Shown piece by piece: positions 25,915-34,736 of a stretch of DNA of 64,000 nucleotides. Each line of letters starts with the position of its first letter. The stretch's first letter is position 1. The DNA is from Pseudomonas sp. JUb42 (GTDB lineage Bacteria; Pseudomonadota; Gammaproteobacteria; Pseudomonadales; Pseudomonadaceae), in contig NZ_JANUFD010000018.1 of NCBI RefSeq assembly GCF_024807945.1, positions 124,001-188,000 on the forward strand, read 5' to 3'. The position numbers and the translations under genes are program-made. Below the pieces are notes generated by a model, which did not search any database, had not been told where the DNA came from, and saw only the letters and a program-made list of their open reading frames with translations.

Positions 25915-26997
25915 TTATTCGTGGCTTTTCAGGGCCGAGCAGGCCCCGCACTTGGCACACCCGGCATTGATCTGCTCCGAGTGCAGGCCGTGCCGACGCA
26001 GGCTGGCGCCGATCTGCGGATACAGCCGGGCCATCATGGCGCTATCGGGTTTCGGGTGACGGGCCAGGGGCGTGCCGTCGATGGGCACGAACGGCACGAC
26101 GAAGGGATACACACCCAGGGCGCTGAGACGCTCGCTCATCTCGACGATGGCCGATTCGCTGTCGCCCAGCCCGGCGAGGATGTAGGTGCTGACCTGACCG
26201 CGACCAAACACCCCGACCGCCGCCTCGAACGCCTCGATATAACGGCTAAGGGGCACTTCGGCCTTGCCCGGCATGATGCGTTGGCGCACTTCGTCTGTGA
26301 CCGCCTCCAGGTGCATGCCCAGGGAGACCACGCCGCTGTCGCGCAGGCGGCTGAACCAGCGGTCATCGTCCGGCGGCTCGCACTGGGCCTGGATCGGCAG
26401 ATCGATGGCGGCGGTCACGGCCGCCGCCGACTCGCAAAGAATCGCCGCGCCACGGTCCGGGGTCTGCGGGGTGCCGGTGGTCATTACCATATGCTTGACG
26501 CCGTCCAGTTCCACCGCCGCCTTGGCCACCTCTGCCAGTTGCTGCGGGCGCTTGCGGGCGATGGTCTTGCCCGCCGCCAGGGACTGGCCGATGGCGCAGA
26601 ACTGGCAGGAGGTACCGCGATCATTGAAACGGATGCAGTGCTGCAACACGGTAGTCGCGAGCACGTCACTGCTGTGCAGCGTGGCGATCTTCCAGTAAGG
26701 AATGCCGTCCTCGGTGCTCAGGCCATAGAACTTCGGTACACCGGGCATCTGCACCTGGCCGACCTGCTGGCCCTGGCGGAAAATCAGCGCATGGCTGCCG
26801 TCTTCGCTGGGTTTGGCCTGATAGGGCGAATCCTGGGACGCCTGATTGAGGATCGGGATCATCGAAGTACGGCTGCCGACGGTCAGCGCCTTGTGATCGG
26901 AAGGCCCGGCGCCACCCTGGCGCGACAGGCCGTTCTGCGCCGCGGGCCAGCGCAGGCCGTGGCATTGCAGCTCGGCGAGCAGTTCACTGTTGTGCAT
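25915..26997 (-). CDS. nitD: Radical SAM protein, Nit1C cluster (MSMEG_0568 family)
   Basis: A 360-residue protein from the ATG at 26997, with AAGGAGG just upstream inside nitC. Cysteines 121, 131 and 134 (CIRFNDRGTSCQFC) give a CX9CX2C spacing instead of the usual radical SAM CX3CX2C, yet the rest looks like an SPASM-free TIM barrel: MVMTTGTPQTPDRG, SLGMHLEAVTDEVRQRIMPG and STYILAGLGDSE. A C-terminal CAKCGAC may bind a second cluster. The operon position and flanking genes match Nit1C. The reaction is unknown. Confidence 0.87.
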   Translation of the reverse strand: MHNSELLAELQCHGLRWPAAQNGLSRQGGAGPSDHKALTVGSRTSMIPILNQASQDSPYQAKPSEDGSHALIFRQGQQVGQVQMPGVPKFYGLSTEDGIPYWKIATLHSSDVLATTVLQHCIRFNDRGTSCQFCAIGQSLAAGKTIARKRPQQLAEVAKAAVELDGVKHMVMTTGTPQTPDRGAAILCESAAAVTAAIDLPIQAQCEPPDDDRWFSRLRDSGVVSLGMHLEAVTDEVRQRIMPGKAEVPLSRYIEAFEAAVGVFGRGQVSTYILAGLGDSESAIVEMSERLSALGVYPFVVPFVPIDGTPLARHPKPDSAMMARLYPQIGASLRRHGLHSEQINAGCAKCGACSALKSHE

Positions 26998-27955
26998 GAT
27001 CAACCTCCTTCACTGGATGAAGTGCGCCAGCGCGCTCATGCACATGGGCGGTGGGCGTGCGGTCGATCAACAGGCTCAGCAGTTCCGGGCGGCTGTAGTG
27101 GCCGACCGAATCCATCATGCGTTTGCGCTTGTCGATCAGGGCCAGGTCGAGGTCGGCAATCACTACCCCTTCGCCATTGCGCAAGGGGTCGCCGAGGACC
27201 TTGCCTTCCGGGGAAATAATCGCGGTAAAACAGCCGCCGGAAATCGGTCCCAGCTCGCACCCGGTGTCCTGCATGATTCGGCGCTGCTGATCGGTATCCA
27301 GCCAGGCGGTGGCGTTGACCACGAAGCAGCCGCTTTCCAGAGCGTGATGGCGGATGGTGACTTCGATCTGTTCGGCAAAAATGTCGCCTACCAGAGAGCC
27401 GGGAAACATCGCCACATGGATCTGCTCGCCATCGGCGATCAGGGCATAGCGCGCCAGGGGGTTGTAGTGCTCCCAGCAAGCCAGCGAACCGATGCGCCCG
27501 ACCGCGCTGTCCACGGCACGCAGGCCGGAACCGTCGCCCTGCCCCCAGACCATGCGCTCATGGTAGGTCGGGGTGATCTTGCGTCGATGCTGAATCAGGC
27601 TGCCGTCGGCATCGAACAGCAACTGGGCGTTATAAATAGTGCCGCCGTCGCGCTCGTTGACGCCGATGCTGGCGACGATGCCCGCCTCGCGACAGGCTTC
27701 GCCGATCTGCCGGGTGACGTCGGAAGGTACGGTAACGGATTGTTCTAGCAGCAACAGATGCTGCTTGCCCATGGCAAACGGCGGCTGGACGAAGGAAAAA
27801 TAGGGGTAGTACGGCACCACGGTTTCCGGGAATACCGCGAACTGTACCCCTTCGCGACCCAGCTCCAGCAGAGTGCGGCACAGCTTGTCGACAGTGGCCT
27901 GGCGCGAGTACAGCACCGGGCTGAACTGCACGGCGGCGGCGCGGATGGTGGTCAT
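26984..27955 (-). CDS. nitC: Nitrilase (Nit1C/NitC)
   Basis: A 323-residue carbon-nitrogen hydrolase. The catalytic triad is Glu44 (VFPETVVPYYP), Lys126 (QHRRKITPTYHE) and Cys160 (GSLACWEHYNPL), each in the nitrilase consensus context. It hydrolyses nitriles directly to carboxylate plus ammonia. In other pseudomonads the Nit1C nitrilase is needed for growth on cyanide, acting on 2-hydroxynitriles formed from it. It overlaps nitD by 14 bp and is separated from nitB by a REPIN. Confidence 0.94.
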   Translation of the reverse strand: MTTIRAAAVQFSPVLYSRQATVDKLCRTLLELGREGVQFAVFPETVVPYYPYFSFVQPPFAMGKQHLLLLEQSVTVPSDVTRQIGEACREAGIVASIGVNERDGGTIYNAQLLFDADGSLIQHRRKITPTYHERMVWGQGDGSGLRAVDSAVGRIGSLACWEHYNPLARYALIADGEQIHVAMFPGSLVGDIFAEQIEVTIRHHALESGCFVVNATAWLDTDQQRRIMQDTGCELGPISGGCFTAIISPEGKVLGDPLRNGEGVVIADLDLALIDKRKRMMDSVGHYSRPELLSLLIDRTPTAHVHERAGALHPVKEVDHAQQ

Positions 27956-28009
27956 GGTGGTGTCCTGTATTGCCGAATTGATAAAGCCCTTGCTTGATGC
28001 AATTCACCT

Positions 28010-28101
28010 TGTGGGAGCGAATTCATTCGCGAAGCGGTCGGCACATTCAGCAGATCTTCCTCGTCTGAAATACCGCTTTCGCGAATGAATTCGCTCCCAC
28101 A
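28010..28101. repeat. REPIN inside the nit operon (nitB-nitC)
   Basis: Perfect arms TGTGGGAGCGAATTCATTCG and complement in the 171-bp gap between nitB and nitC. Confidence 0.9.
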
Positions 28102-28126
28102 GGGCGTTTTTCGCAACAGGGATGGG

Positions 28127-28609
28127 TTACGCCGTCCAGGTATCGATAATCAACGCACCCTCGCGCCGCATCAGCAGGCGCAGGTCCATGACGTCCAACG
28201 GGTTGATCGGGCGGATGCCTTCGATCAGGGCTTTTTCGGTCTGGCCGTACAGGGCCTGCAAGGCAAAGCGGCAGGCGTAGACTTCGCCGCCTTCGGCCAT
28301 GAACGCCTTGATCTGGTTATTCACCGCCAAATGGCCGGGGAAAGCTTCGGCACCCAGAGTCGGGAAGCCGCGTTGCACGCCCAGTTGCACGCCCGGTCCG
28401 TACAGCAGCACTTTGGTTTCGAAACCTTTGCGCAGCAGGCGCTTGGCCTGGAGCATGTTGACCAGGCCGATGGAGCCCTCGAAGGCGATGGTGTGGAAAG
28501 TGATCAGGCATTTTTCGCCCGGCTCGGCCTTGACGTCCTCGAAGACTTTTTCTTCGTAGTTGACCAGGAAGTCACCGTCTTGATAGTGGGCAATGTCTAC
28601 GCTTGGCAT
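28127..28609 (-). CDS. nitB: Nit1C-cluster protein (MSMEG_0572/Sll0783 family)
   Basis: A 160-residue protein starting MPSVDIAHYQDGDFLVNYEE. It has a DsrE-like alpha/beta appearance: KCLITFHTIAFEGSIGLVNM, ETKVLLYGPGVQLGV, and KAFMAEGGEVYACRFALQAL with a single Cys. The Sll0783 family responds to nitrogen starvation in cyanobacteria; a molecular activity is not established. It is the first gene after the sigma-54 promoter, so it leads the nitBCDEFGH operon. Confidence 0.87.
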   Translation of the reverse strand: MPSVDIAHYQDGDFLVNYEEKVFEDVKAEPGEKCLITFHTIAFEGSIGLVNMLQAKRLLRKGFETKVLLYGPGVQLGVQRGFPTLGAEAFPGHLAVNNQIKAFMAEGGEVYACRFALQALYGQTEKALIEGIRPINPLDVMDLRLLMRREGALIIDTWTA

Positions 28610-28658
28610 CGTGTCGCTCTCCGGCTGTGGGTGTTTTCGGGTTTACACCGGTACTAGA

Positions 28659-28673
28659 GCGAAGGCCGTGCCA
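28659..28673 (-). promoter_or_regulatory. Sigma-54 (-24/-12) promoter of the nit operon
   Basis: On the minus strand TGGCACGGCCTTCGC matches TGGCACGN4TTGC with a single mismatch and the required GG-N10-GC spacing. It lies 50 bp before nitB. A sigma-54 activator gene is divergently adjacent and the AT-rich tract at 28687-28735 could bind IHF. Confidence 0.72.
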
Positions 28674-28791
28674 GCCCCCGGAATGATTTTTTATAGCTAT
28701 ATAAGCAATTGATAAATAAATACTTATCCATCTGATACGGTTTTAAATCGCCCCTCTGATGCTTTCGCCCGATCACGCATTCCCGTAGAAA

Positions 28792-28828
28792 TACGAATAT
28801 TCGTAGCGCTGCATCACGAGATTTCGTA
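28792..28828. promoter_or_regulatory. Candidate NitA upstream activating sites
   Basis: TACGAATATTCGTA (28792-28805) is a perfect 14-bp palindrome; CACGAGATTTCGTA (28815-28828) is a diverged copy 23 bp on. They lie about 120-155 bp upstream of the sigma-54 promoter, a usual enhancer distance, and abut the nitA start codon, suggesting autoregulation. Confidence 0.55.
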
Positions 28829-30727
<1,899 letters not shown>

Positions 30728-30783
30728 CGCGCCGTCTCTAATACTCCCGTTACCTAAATGGCGAACTACCGAATAGCCTGCGA

Positions 30784-31164
30784 TTACATATCAAAAAAAA
30801 AGTGAAGCATAAAAATAGTAATGGCACCTAACCCCCCTCCCATCGTCAGCCGGAGGGACCATTGCATGCGCTTTACTACTGCTTTAGGTAAGCGCGAGAA
30901 CTCTTCGGGGTCTAGCATCCCATTTCGTAGGTATCTGCTGGACCACCCAATAATTCCCGAAAAGCTGTGTGCAAGAGAAAGCCGTGAGGAAAACGACCAC
31001 TCTCTCGGGCGCCCATAGTACTCTATGGCATAACTTTTCTTGAAAATACTCAACACCAGATCAAGATCTCGATAGCCAACGTAGATATTTATACCAACAC
31101 CCATGAGGCAGGCAATCAGCAGTGAAAGCATAAAAACAACCTCAACCATTGAAAAGCACAACAT
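30784..31164 (-). CDS. Small membrane protein, possible immunity partner
   Basis: A 126-residue protein from ATG 31164 (GAGGTG just upstream; an in-frame GTG two codons earlier is also possible). Two strong hydrophobic helices lie at the N-terminus (FSMVEVVFMLSLLIACLMGV) and C-terminus (LTMGGGLGAITIFMLHFFF), enclosing about 70 hydrophilic residues. I recognise no family. It follows a larger glycine-rich membrane protein by about 10 bp and shares its low G+C. This is the arrangement expected of immunity proteins that protect against membrane-active toxins. The role is inferred only from context. Confidence 0.55.
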   Translation of the reverse strand: MLCFSMVEVVFMLSLLIACLMGVGINIYVGYRDLDLVLSIFKKSYAIEYYGRPREWSFSSRLSLAHSFSGIIGWSSRYLRNGMLDPEEFSRLPKAVVKRMQWSLRLTMGGGLGAITIFMLHFFFDM

Positions 31165-31174
31165 CGCCACCTCA

Positions 31175-31957
31175 CTAAAATACTTGCCACTTTATAAACT
31201 CTTCTATTTCGCCATCCATCAATTCAACAATTTGTGATGCGGACCATCCACCTGCAAGCCCTCCCACTAGCCCACCAGCAAGCATCAATGCGATAGTACA
31301 TATAGGGGCACCAGGTCCACACACGACAGAAACAGCAGCGCCCGCCCTAGCCCCGGCAAAGCTGCCGCTTATCATCGCCCCTTGCTTGGTAACCTCTTTG
31401 ATTTTATTGTCTGCGTTGACAACATCATATACAGCATAAGCAATTGTCACGACAATCAGCACTTTACCCGTCACATTCAGCACTTTACTGGTAGTGTTAT
31501 ATTTTGCGCTCGGCCTTGCGGAGGATTCGATAATCTCATAATGAATGGCATTTCTTTGATGAGAGTTTAGCTCAGCGAAGCTTTTACCAAATCTTTTACC
31601 TGAGTATTTCTCCAGCAACATCTGCAAAGCCGGAGACACATTCTTTCTATGCTCCGCAACGGCTTTACCTTGCACCGAAGTTCTATTTCTGGTCTCAATC
31701 ATTATCTGATTACGCAATGCATAGCAATGCTCTGCCGCTTCTTTGACTCGCACCCTACCTGCCCGGACCTCTGCCAACATCGCCGCCTTGACCCTCTGCA
31801 CATTCCGATTGTAATTGGCCCGTTGTTCTGCATCACTGATCGCATCCAGAGAAAATTTGAGTGCCGCCCCCTCTAGGCTTTCGAGCGCCTTCGCAAGAGC
31901 TTCGTCATCGACAGGATGAATTTCTTGGGCAAGATAGTAACGATGAAAAGAATCCAC
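31175..31957 (-). CDS. Hypothetical protein with soluble domain and C-terminal glycine-zipper membrane region (candidate toxin)
   Basis: A 260-residue protein from a GTG start preceded by GGAGGTTGAAAG. Residues 1-155 are helical and charged (NRNVQRVKAAMLAEVRAG, SPALQMLLEKYSGKRFGK). Residues 160-180 form a helix (LNVTGKVLIVVTIAYAVYDV) and 192-245 a Gly/Ala-rich hydrophobic segment (AGARAGAAVS, LAGGLVGGLAGGWSA) like pore-forming effector tails. I cannot assign a family. The low G+C and codon use differ sharply from the neighbouring genes, and the small membrane protein downstream looks like an immunity gene. A type VI or contact-dependent effector remnant is possible. Confidence 0.55.
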   Translation of the reverse strand: MDSFHRYYLAQEIHPVDDEALAKALESLEGAALKFSLDAISDAEQRANYNRNVQRVKAAMLAEVRAGRVRVKEAAEHCYALRNQIMIETRNRTSVQGKAVAEHRKNVSPALQMLLEKYSGKRFGKSFAELNSHQRNAIHYEIIESSARPSAKYNTTSKVLNVTGKVLIVVTIAYAVYDVVNADNKIKEVTKQGAMISGSFAGARAGAAVSVVCGPGAPICTIALMLAGGLVGGLAGGWSASQIVELMDGEIEEFIKWQVF

Positions 31958-31963
31958 CTTTCA

Positions 31964-32071
31964 ACCTCCACAGCCATTTTGAGCAACTTCATTAAATATC
32001 GCTTTCCAGCCAAATTTAATAACATACCCACTGACACCATGAAAGCCAGATACTGAGACTTTTTTATCAAA
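31964..32071 (-). pseudogene. Possible C-terminal gene remnant upstream of the toxin-like gene
   Basis: Immediately before the GTG at 31957 there is a 36-codon open stretch (begins FDKKVSVSGFHG, ends NEVAQNGCGG) closed by TGA three bases before the GTG, with an in-frame TGA directly upstream and no start codon at its head. Protein-like composition and close spacing suggest the tail of a degraded upstream gene of the same island. It could be chance; no family is recognised. The rest of 32072-32222 is AT-rich with no gene seen. Confidence 0.3.
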
Positions 32072-32222
32072 TCACATACTTAAAGAGCTTTCCTACAGAA
32101 GAAATGGAAAACCCTTACAAATTCTTATTTAAAGATAGCCCCGGCGACACATCAAGGATACTTACTCCCCTAAAAAACAGACTTCGCGGTTGAAGCATTT
32201 GAACTATGAGGTGGGATGATTC

Positions 32223-32309
32223 GTTGGAGCCGGGCTTGCCCGCGAAGGCCTCGACGCGGTATGCCTGAAACTCCACGCCGACAGGTTCGCGGGCAAGCCT
32301 CGCTCCAAC
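32223..32309. repeat. REPIN, GTTGGAGC type
   Basis: Arms GTTGGAGCCGGGCTTGCCC and GCGGGCAAGCCTCGCTCCAAC. It lies at the edge of the AT-rich island. Confidence 0.85.
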
Positions 32310-32476
32310 GGGATAGTGGATGTTCGCGGGCTTATCGGATCGCTGCCCGCTGACGCCAACACCATCGCCATTCTTTTCAGACATACCCGCTATCGATACG
32401 CACGACTAATGACCCGCCGAGAAAATCGCTAATCTAGCTTCATTGCGATTTGTCTCCGCTCCAGGAACGCAACTTG

Positions 32477-32503
32477 ACCGCCCCTCCCCGGGCGGTTTTT
32501 TTT
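32477..32503 (+). terminator. Orphan intrinsic terminator on the plus strand
   Basis: ACCGCCC and GGGCGGT form a 7-bp GC-rich stem around CTCCCC, followed by eight T. No plus-strand gene lies upstream until nitA 1.7 kb away, and the neighbouring gene is convergent. Confidence 0.75.
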
Positions 32504-32512
32504 GGCCTGGCT

Positions 32513-33253
32513 TTATGGCCGGCTCGCCGCGCGCTGCAACCAGGCGTTGAGGTCGTTCATCTCGGTGTTGTTGATGGTGTGGCGCATGCCTTCGTAGAGG
32601 TGATAGTCCGGGTTAAGCCCCAGGGTTTCCAGGACCACACGGGCACCGCTGGCGCTGCTGGCGGGCAATTGCGGGTCGAGGCTGCCATGGCCGATGAAGA
32701 TCGCCAGGGACTGACGGCTATTGTCCGGCTTGAGTTCCTGTTGCAGCACCGACAACACCTTGCCGCTAAGCACCGCAATGCCGCCGACGAGTTCTGGATG
32801 GCGCAGGGCAACTTCGTAACTCATGATCGCCCCCTGGCTGAAACCGATCAGGAATACCTTGCGCGGCTGGGTGTGGTACTTCTCGGTGGCTTGGGCGATG
32901 AATTGGCCAAGCAGCTCGTTGCTGCGTTGCAGGTCGGCGGTCACTCCGTCGTATTCTGCTGCGTCGGGCCGGCTGGCGAACCAGCGATAGGCACCTTCCT
33001 GCTGGGTGAAGGGGCCGCGTACCGACAGGTAGTTGTACTCGGCGGGCAATTCGTCCTTGAGGCCGAACAGGTCCTCTTCGTTGGTGCCGGAGCCATGCAG
33101 GAAGATGATCAGGGGCTTGTCCGCAATGCTGTCGTCGACCTGGGCCAGGTAGCTCAGGGCCAGATCAGTCTGCAAGGCAGGCGCTGCCTGATCAACAGCG
33201 GCATGGGCGGCACCGGCCAGGGCCAACAATAGAACAGCGAAATACTTCAGCAT
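32513..33253 (-). CDS. Secreted alpha/beta hydrolase, phospholipase/carboxylesterase family
   Basis: A 246-residue protein with a signal peptide (MLKYFAVLLLALAGAAHA, cleavage after residue 18). The serine hydrolase triad is Ser139 in LIGFSQGAIMS, Asp193 in GHGSLDPQLP and His225 in EGMRHTIN. The oxyanion segment is IIFLHGSGTNEEDLF. This is the phospholipase/carboxylesterase (YpfH/Est) family, normally cytosolic; export to the periplasm is unusual. Substrates are likely short-chain esters. It is monocistronic and faces the orphan plus-strand terminator. Confidence 0.88.
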   Translation of the reverse strand: MLKYFAVLLLALAGAAHAAVDQAAPALQTDLALSYLAQVDDSIADKPLIIFLHGSGTNEEDLFGLKDELPAEYNYLSVRGPFTQQEGAYRWFASRPDAAEYDGVTADLQRSNELLGQFIAQATEKYHTQPRKVFLIGFSQGAIMSYEVALRHPELVGGIAVLSGKVLSVLQQELKPDNSRQSLAIFIGHGSLDPQLPASSASGARVVLETLGLNPDYHLYEGMRHTINNTEMNDLNAWLQRAASRP

Positions 33254-33514
33254 CGCAACAAGACCTCAGGCGGAAAATCGCAGCCATCATACGGGGCTCA
33301 CTGAATGCTTTCAGTGAAATCTACGTACGGTCGGCGACTTGGCACAGAATTTTCAACACTTACCCGGCAAACCCGCAAAACACCACTGACACAGGACGTT
33401 CAGCGCCCATCGCGCACCAGCGAGAAACGCCGCACGGCCCACCGTTCATAAACAGTGCAGAAAGTGGGTCGCGTATCCACTGACCTGACGCTCTACCTAA
33501 AGGAAGAAGTAGCC

Positions 33515-33754
33515 ATGAACTACCTGTCGTTGCTGATCAATGCCTTTGCCCCTCAGCGCACCGCAACCGCCGAAACTGACGGTGACACGCTGATGGTGAT
33601 CAACCCCCTCGCCGCCAGCCAGCTCAGCCACGAAGACTTGGCCGCCAGTGATGACTACCTCGACGAGATGCTCGATGGCACCGAGTGGCATATGTCACTG
33701 ATGGACCTGGCCAGTCTCGATAATGCGACAAGCCTGTTGCCGCGTTCGATCTGA
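33515..33754 (+). CDS. Small hypothetical protein
   Basis: A 79-residue acidic protein starting MNYLSLLINAFAPQRTATAE, with AAAGGAAGAAGTAGCC as ribosome site; an upstream in-frame ATG lacks one. The middle is rich in Asp, Glu, Ser and Ala (HEDLAASDDYLDEMLDGTEW). No signal peptide or known motif is seen. The 33254-33514 gap before it holds nothing beyond a hairpin near 33299 and a poor sigma-54-like sequence. I do not recognise the family, so coding status rests on the ribosome site and Pseudomonas-like codon use. Confidence 0.5.
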   Translation: MNYLSLLINAFAPQRTATAETDGDTLMVINPLAASQLSHEDLAASDDYLDEMLDGTEWHMSLMDLASLDNATSLLPRSI

Positions 33755-33785
33755 AAGCTCAAACCACATGCCCTGGGAGCAAACC

Positions 33786-33876
33786 TGTGGGAGCGAATTC
33801 ATTCGCGAAAGCGGTGTTTCAGACGACGAATATCTGTCGAATGTACCGGCGCCTTCGCGAATGAATTCGCTCCCAC
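33786..33876. repeat. REPIN, GTGGGAGCGAATTC type
   Basis: Perfect arms TGTGGGAGCGAATTCATTCG and complement, after the small hypothetical gene. Confidence 0.9.
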
Positions 33877-34034
33877 AGAGCTCCGGTAATTACCCGGGCT
33901 TTGCGTTGTTTGATAAGAATCGGCTCGTACCAGCGCTCACTCCAATTCAGATCACCGGTCACCCGCGCCCCTTGATAAATGCCCTCGGCGCAGCCATCTA
34001 GTGAGCTTTGCGGCTTTTAATCTGGAGCGTATGC

Positions 34035-34586
34035 GTGACGACGGAAGATGCGGTATTGGCAAGCGAACCGGTGGAACTCAAGCGAGTGACCACGGAAATG
34101 GACGAGTCCGAGGACCGTCTGCGCCTGGTCGGCGAGATTGAATCGGGCGAGCCCATGGTGTTCTGGCTGACCCAGCGCCTGCTCAAGCGCATGCTGCCGC
34201 ACCTGTTCAGCTGGTTACAGCCCTCCTCCAGCGCCAGCCGCGCCTCACCGGTGCCGGATTATCACACCGACGCGATTCAGGCCTTTGCCCAGCAGGCCGC
34301 CGTGGCCCAGTTGCCGCATCAGGCCCCGGTACTGGCTCACCCTCAGGACAGCCGTCTCCTGGTCGATGCCATCGACATCACCCGTACGCCGGACATCATC
34401 GCCCTGACCTTCAAGAGCGGCGAGAAAAAGGCCGCCCTGCTGCTGGCGCAACAACCCCTGCGCCAGTGGCTGGCCATCCTCCACGAACAGTGCCGCACCG
34501 CCGAGTGGTCGATGGATGTGTGGCCGGAGTGGATTGTCGACAGCAAGCCAGGCACGACTCGGCAGGTGCGGGCGACGATGCATTGA
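34035..34586 (+). CDS. Hypothetical protein, conserved-looking
   Basis: A 183-residue cytosolic protein read from GTG at 34035 with GGAG seven bases upstream; an ATG 27 bp further upstream lacks a ribosome site. Visible features are ETVELKRV-like charged strands at the N-terminus, a TQRLLKRMLPHLFSWLQ amphipathic helix, and a C-terminal half (VDAIDITRTPDIIALTFKSG, MDVWPEWIVDS) suggesting an alpha/beta fold. No enzymatic motif is seen. It is flanked by REPINs and monocistronic. Function unknown. Confidence 0.65.
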   Translation: MTTEDAVLASEPVELKRVTTEMDESEDRLRLVGEIESGEPMVFWLTQRLLKRMLPHLFSWLQPSSSASRASPVPDYHTDAIQAFAQQAAVAQLPHQAPVLAHPQDSRLLVDAIDITRTPDIIALTFKSGEKKAALLLAQQPLRQWLAILHEQCRTAEWSMDVWPEWIVDSKPGTTRQVRATMH

Positions 34587-34621
34587 TAACAGTGCAGGTG
34601 CATGGATTGCACCTATTCACT

Positions 34622-34713
34622 TGTGGGAGCGGATTCATCCGCGAAAAGGCCAACATATCCGACGCATATAGGTCGCCTGTAATCCCGTATTCGCGGATGA
34701 ATCCGCTCCCACA
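34622..34713. repeat. REPIN, GTGGGAGCGGATTCATCC type
   Basis: Arms TGTGGGAGCGGATTCATCCG and complement. It lies between convergent genes. Confidence 0.9.
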
Positions 34714-34736
34714 TAGATTTCAACAGCGCAACTGCC

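Noticed and set aside
33340..33354. TGGCACAGAATTTTC as a sigma-54 promoter before the 79-residue protein gene
   Set aside because: The -12 GC is TC, a critical mismatch, and it lies 160 bp from the start codon with no activator gene nearby.
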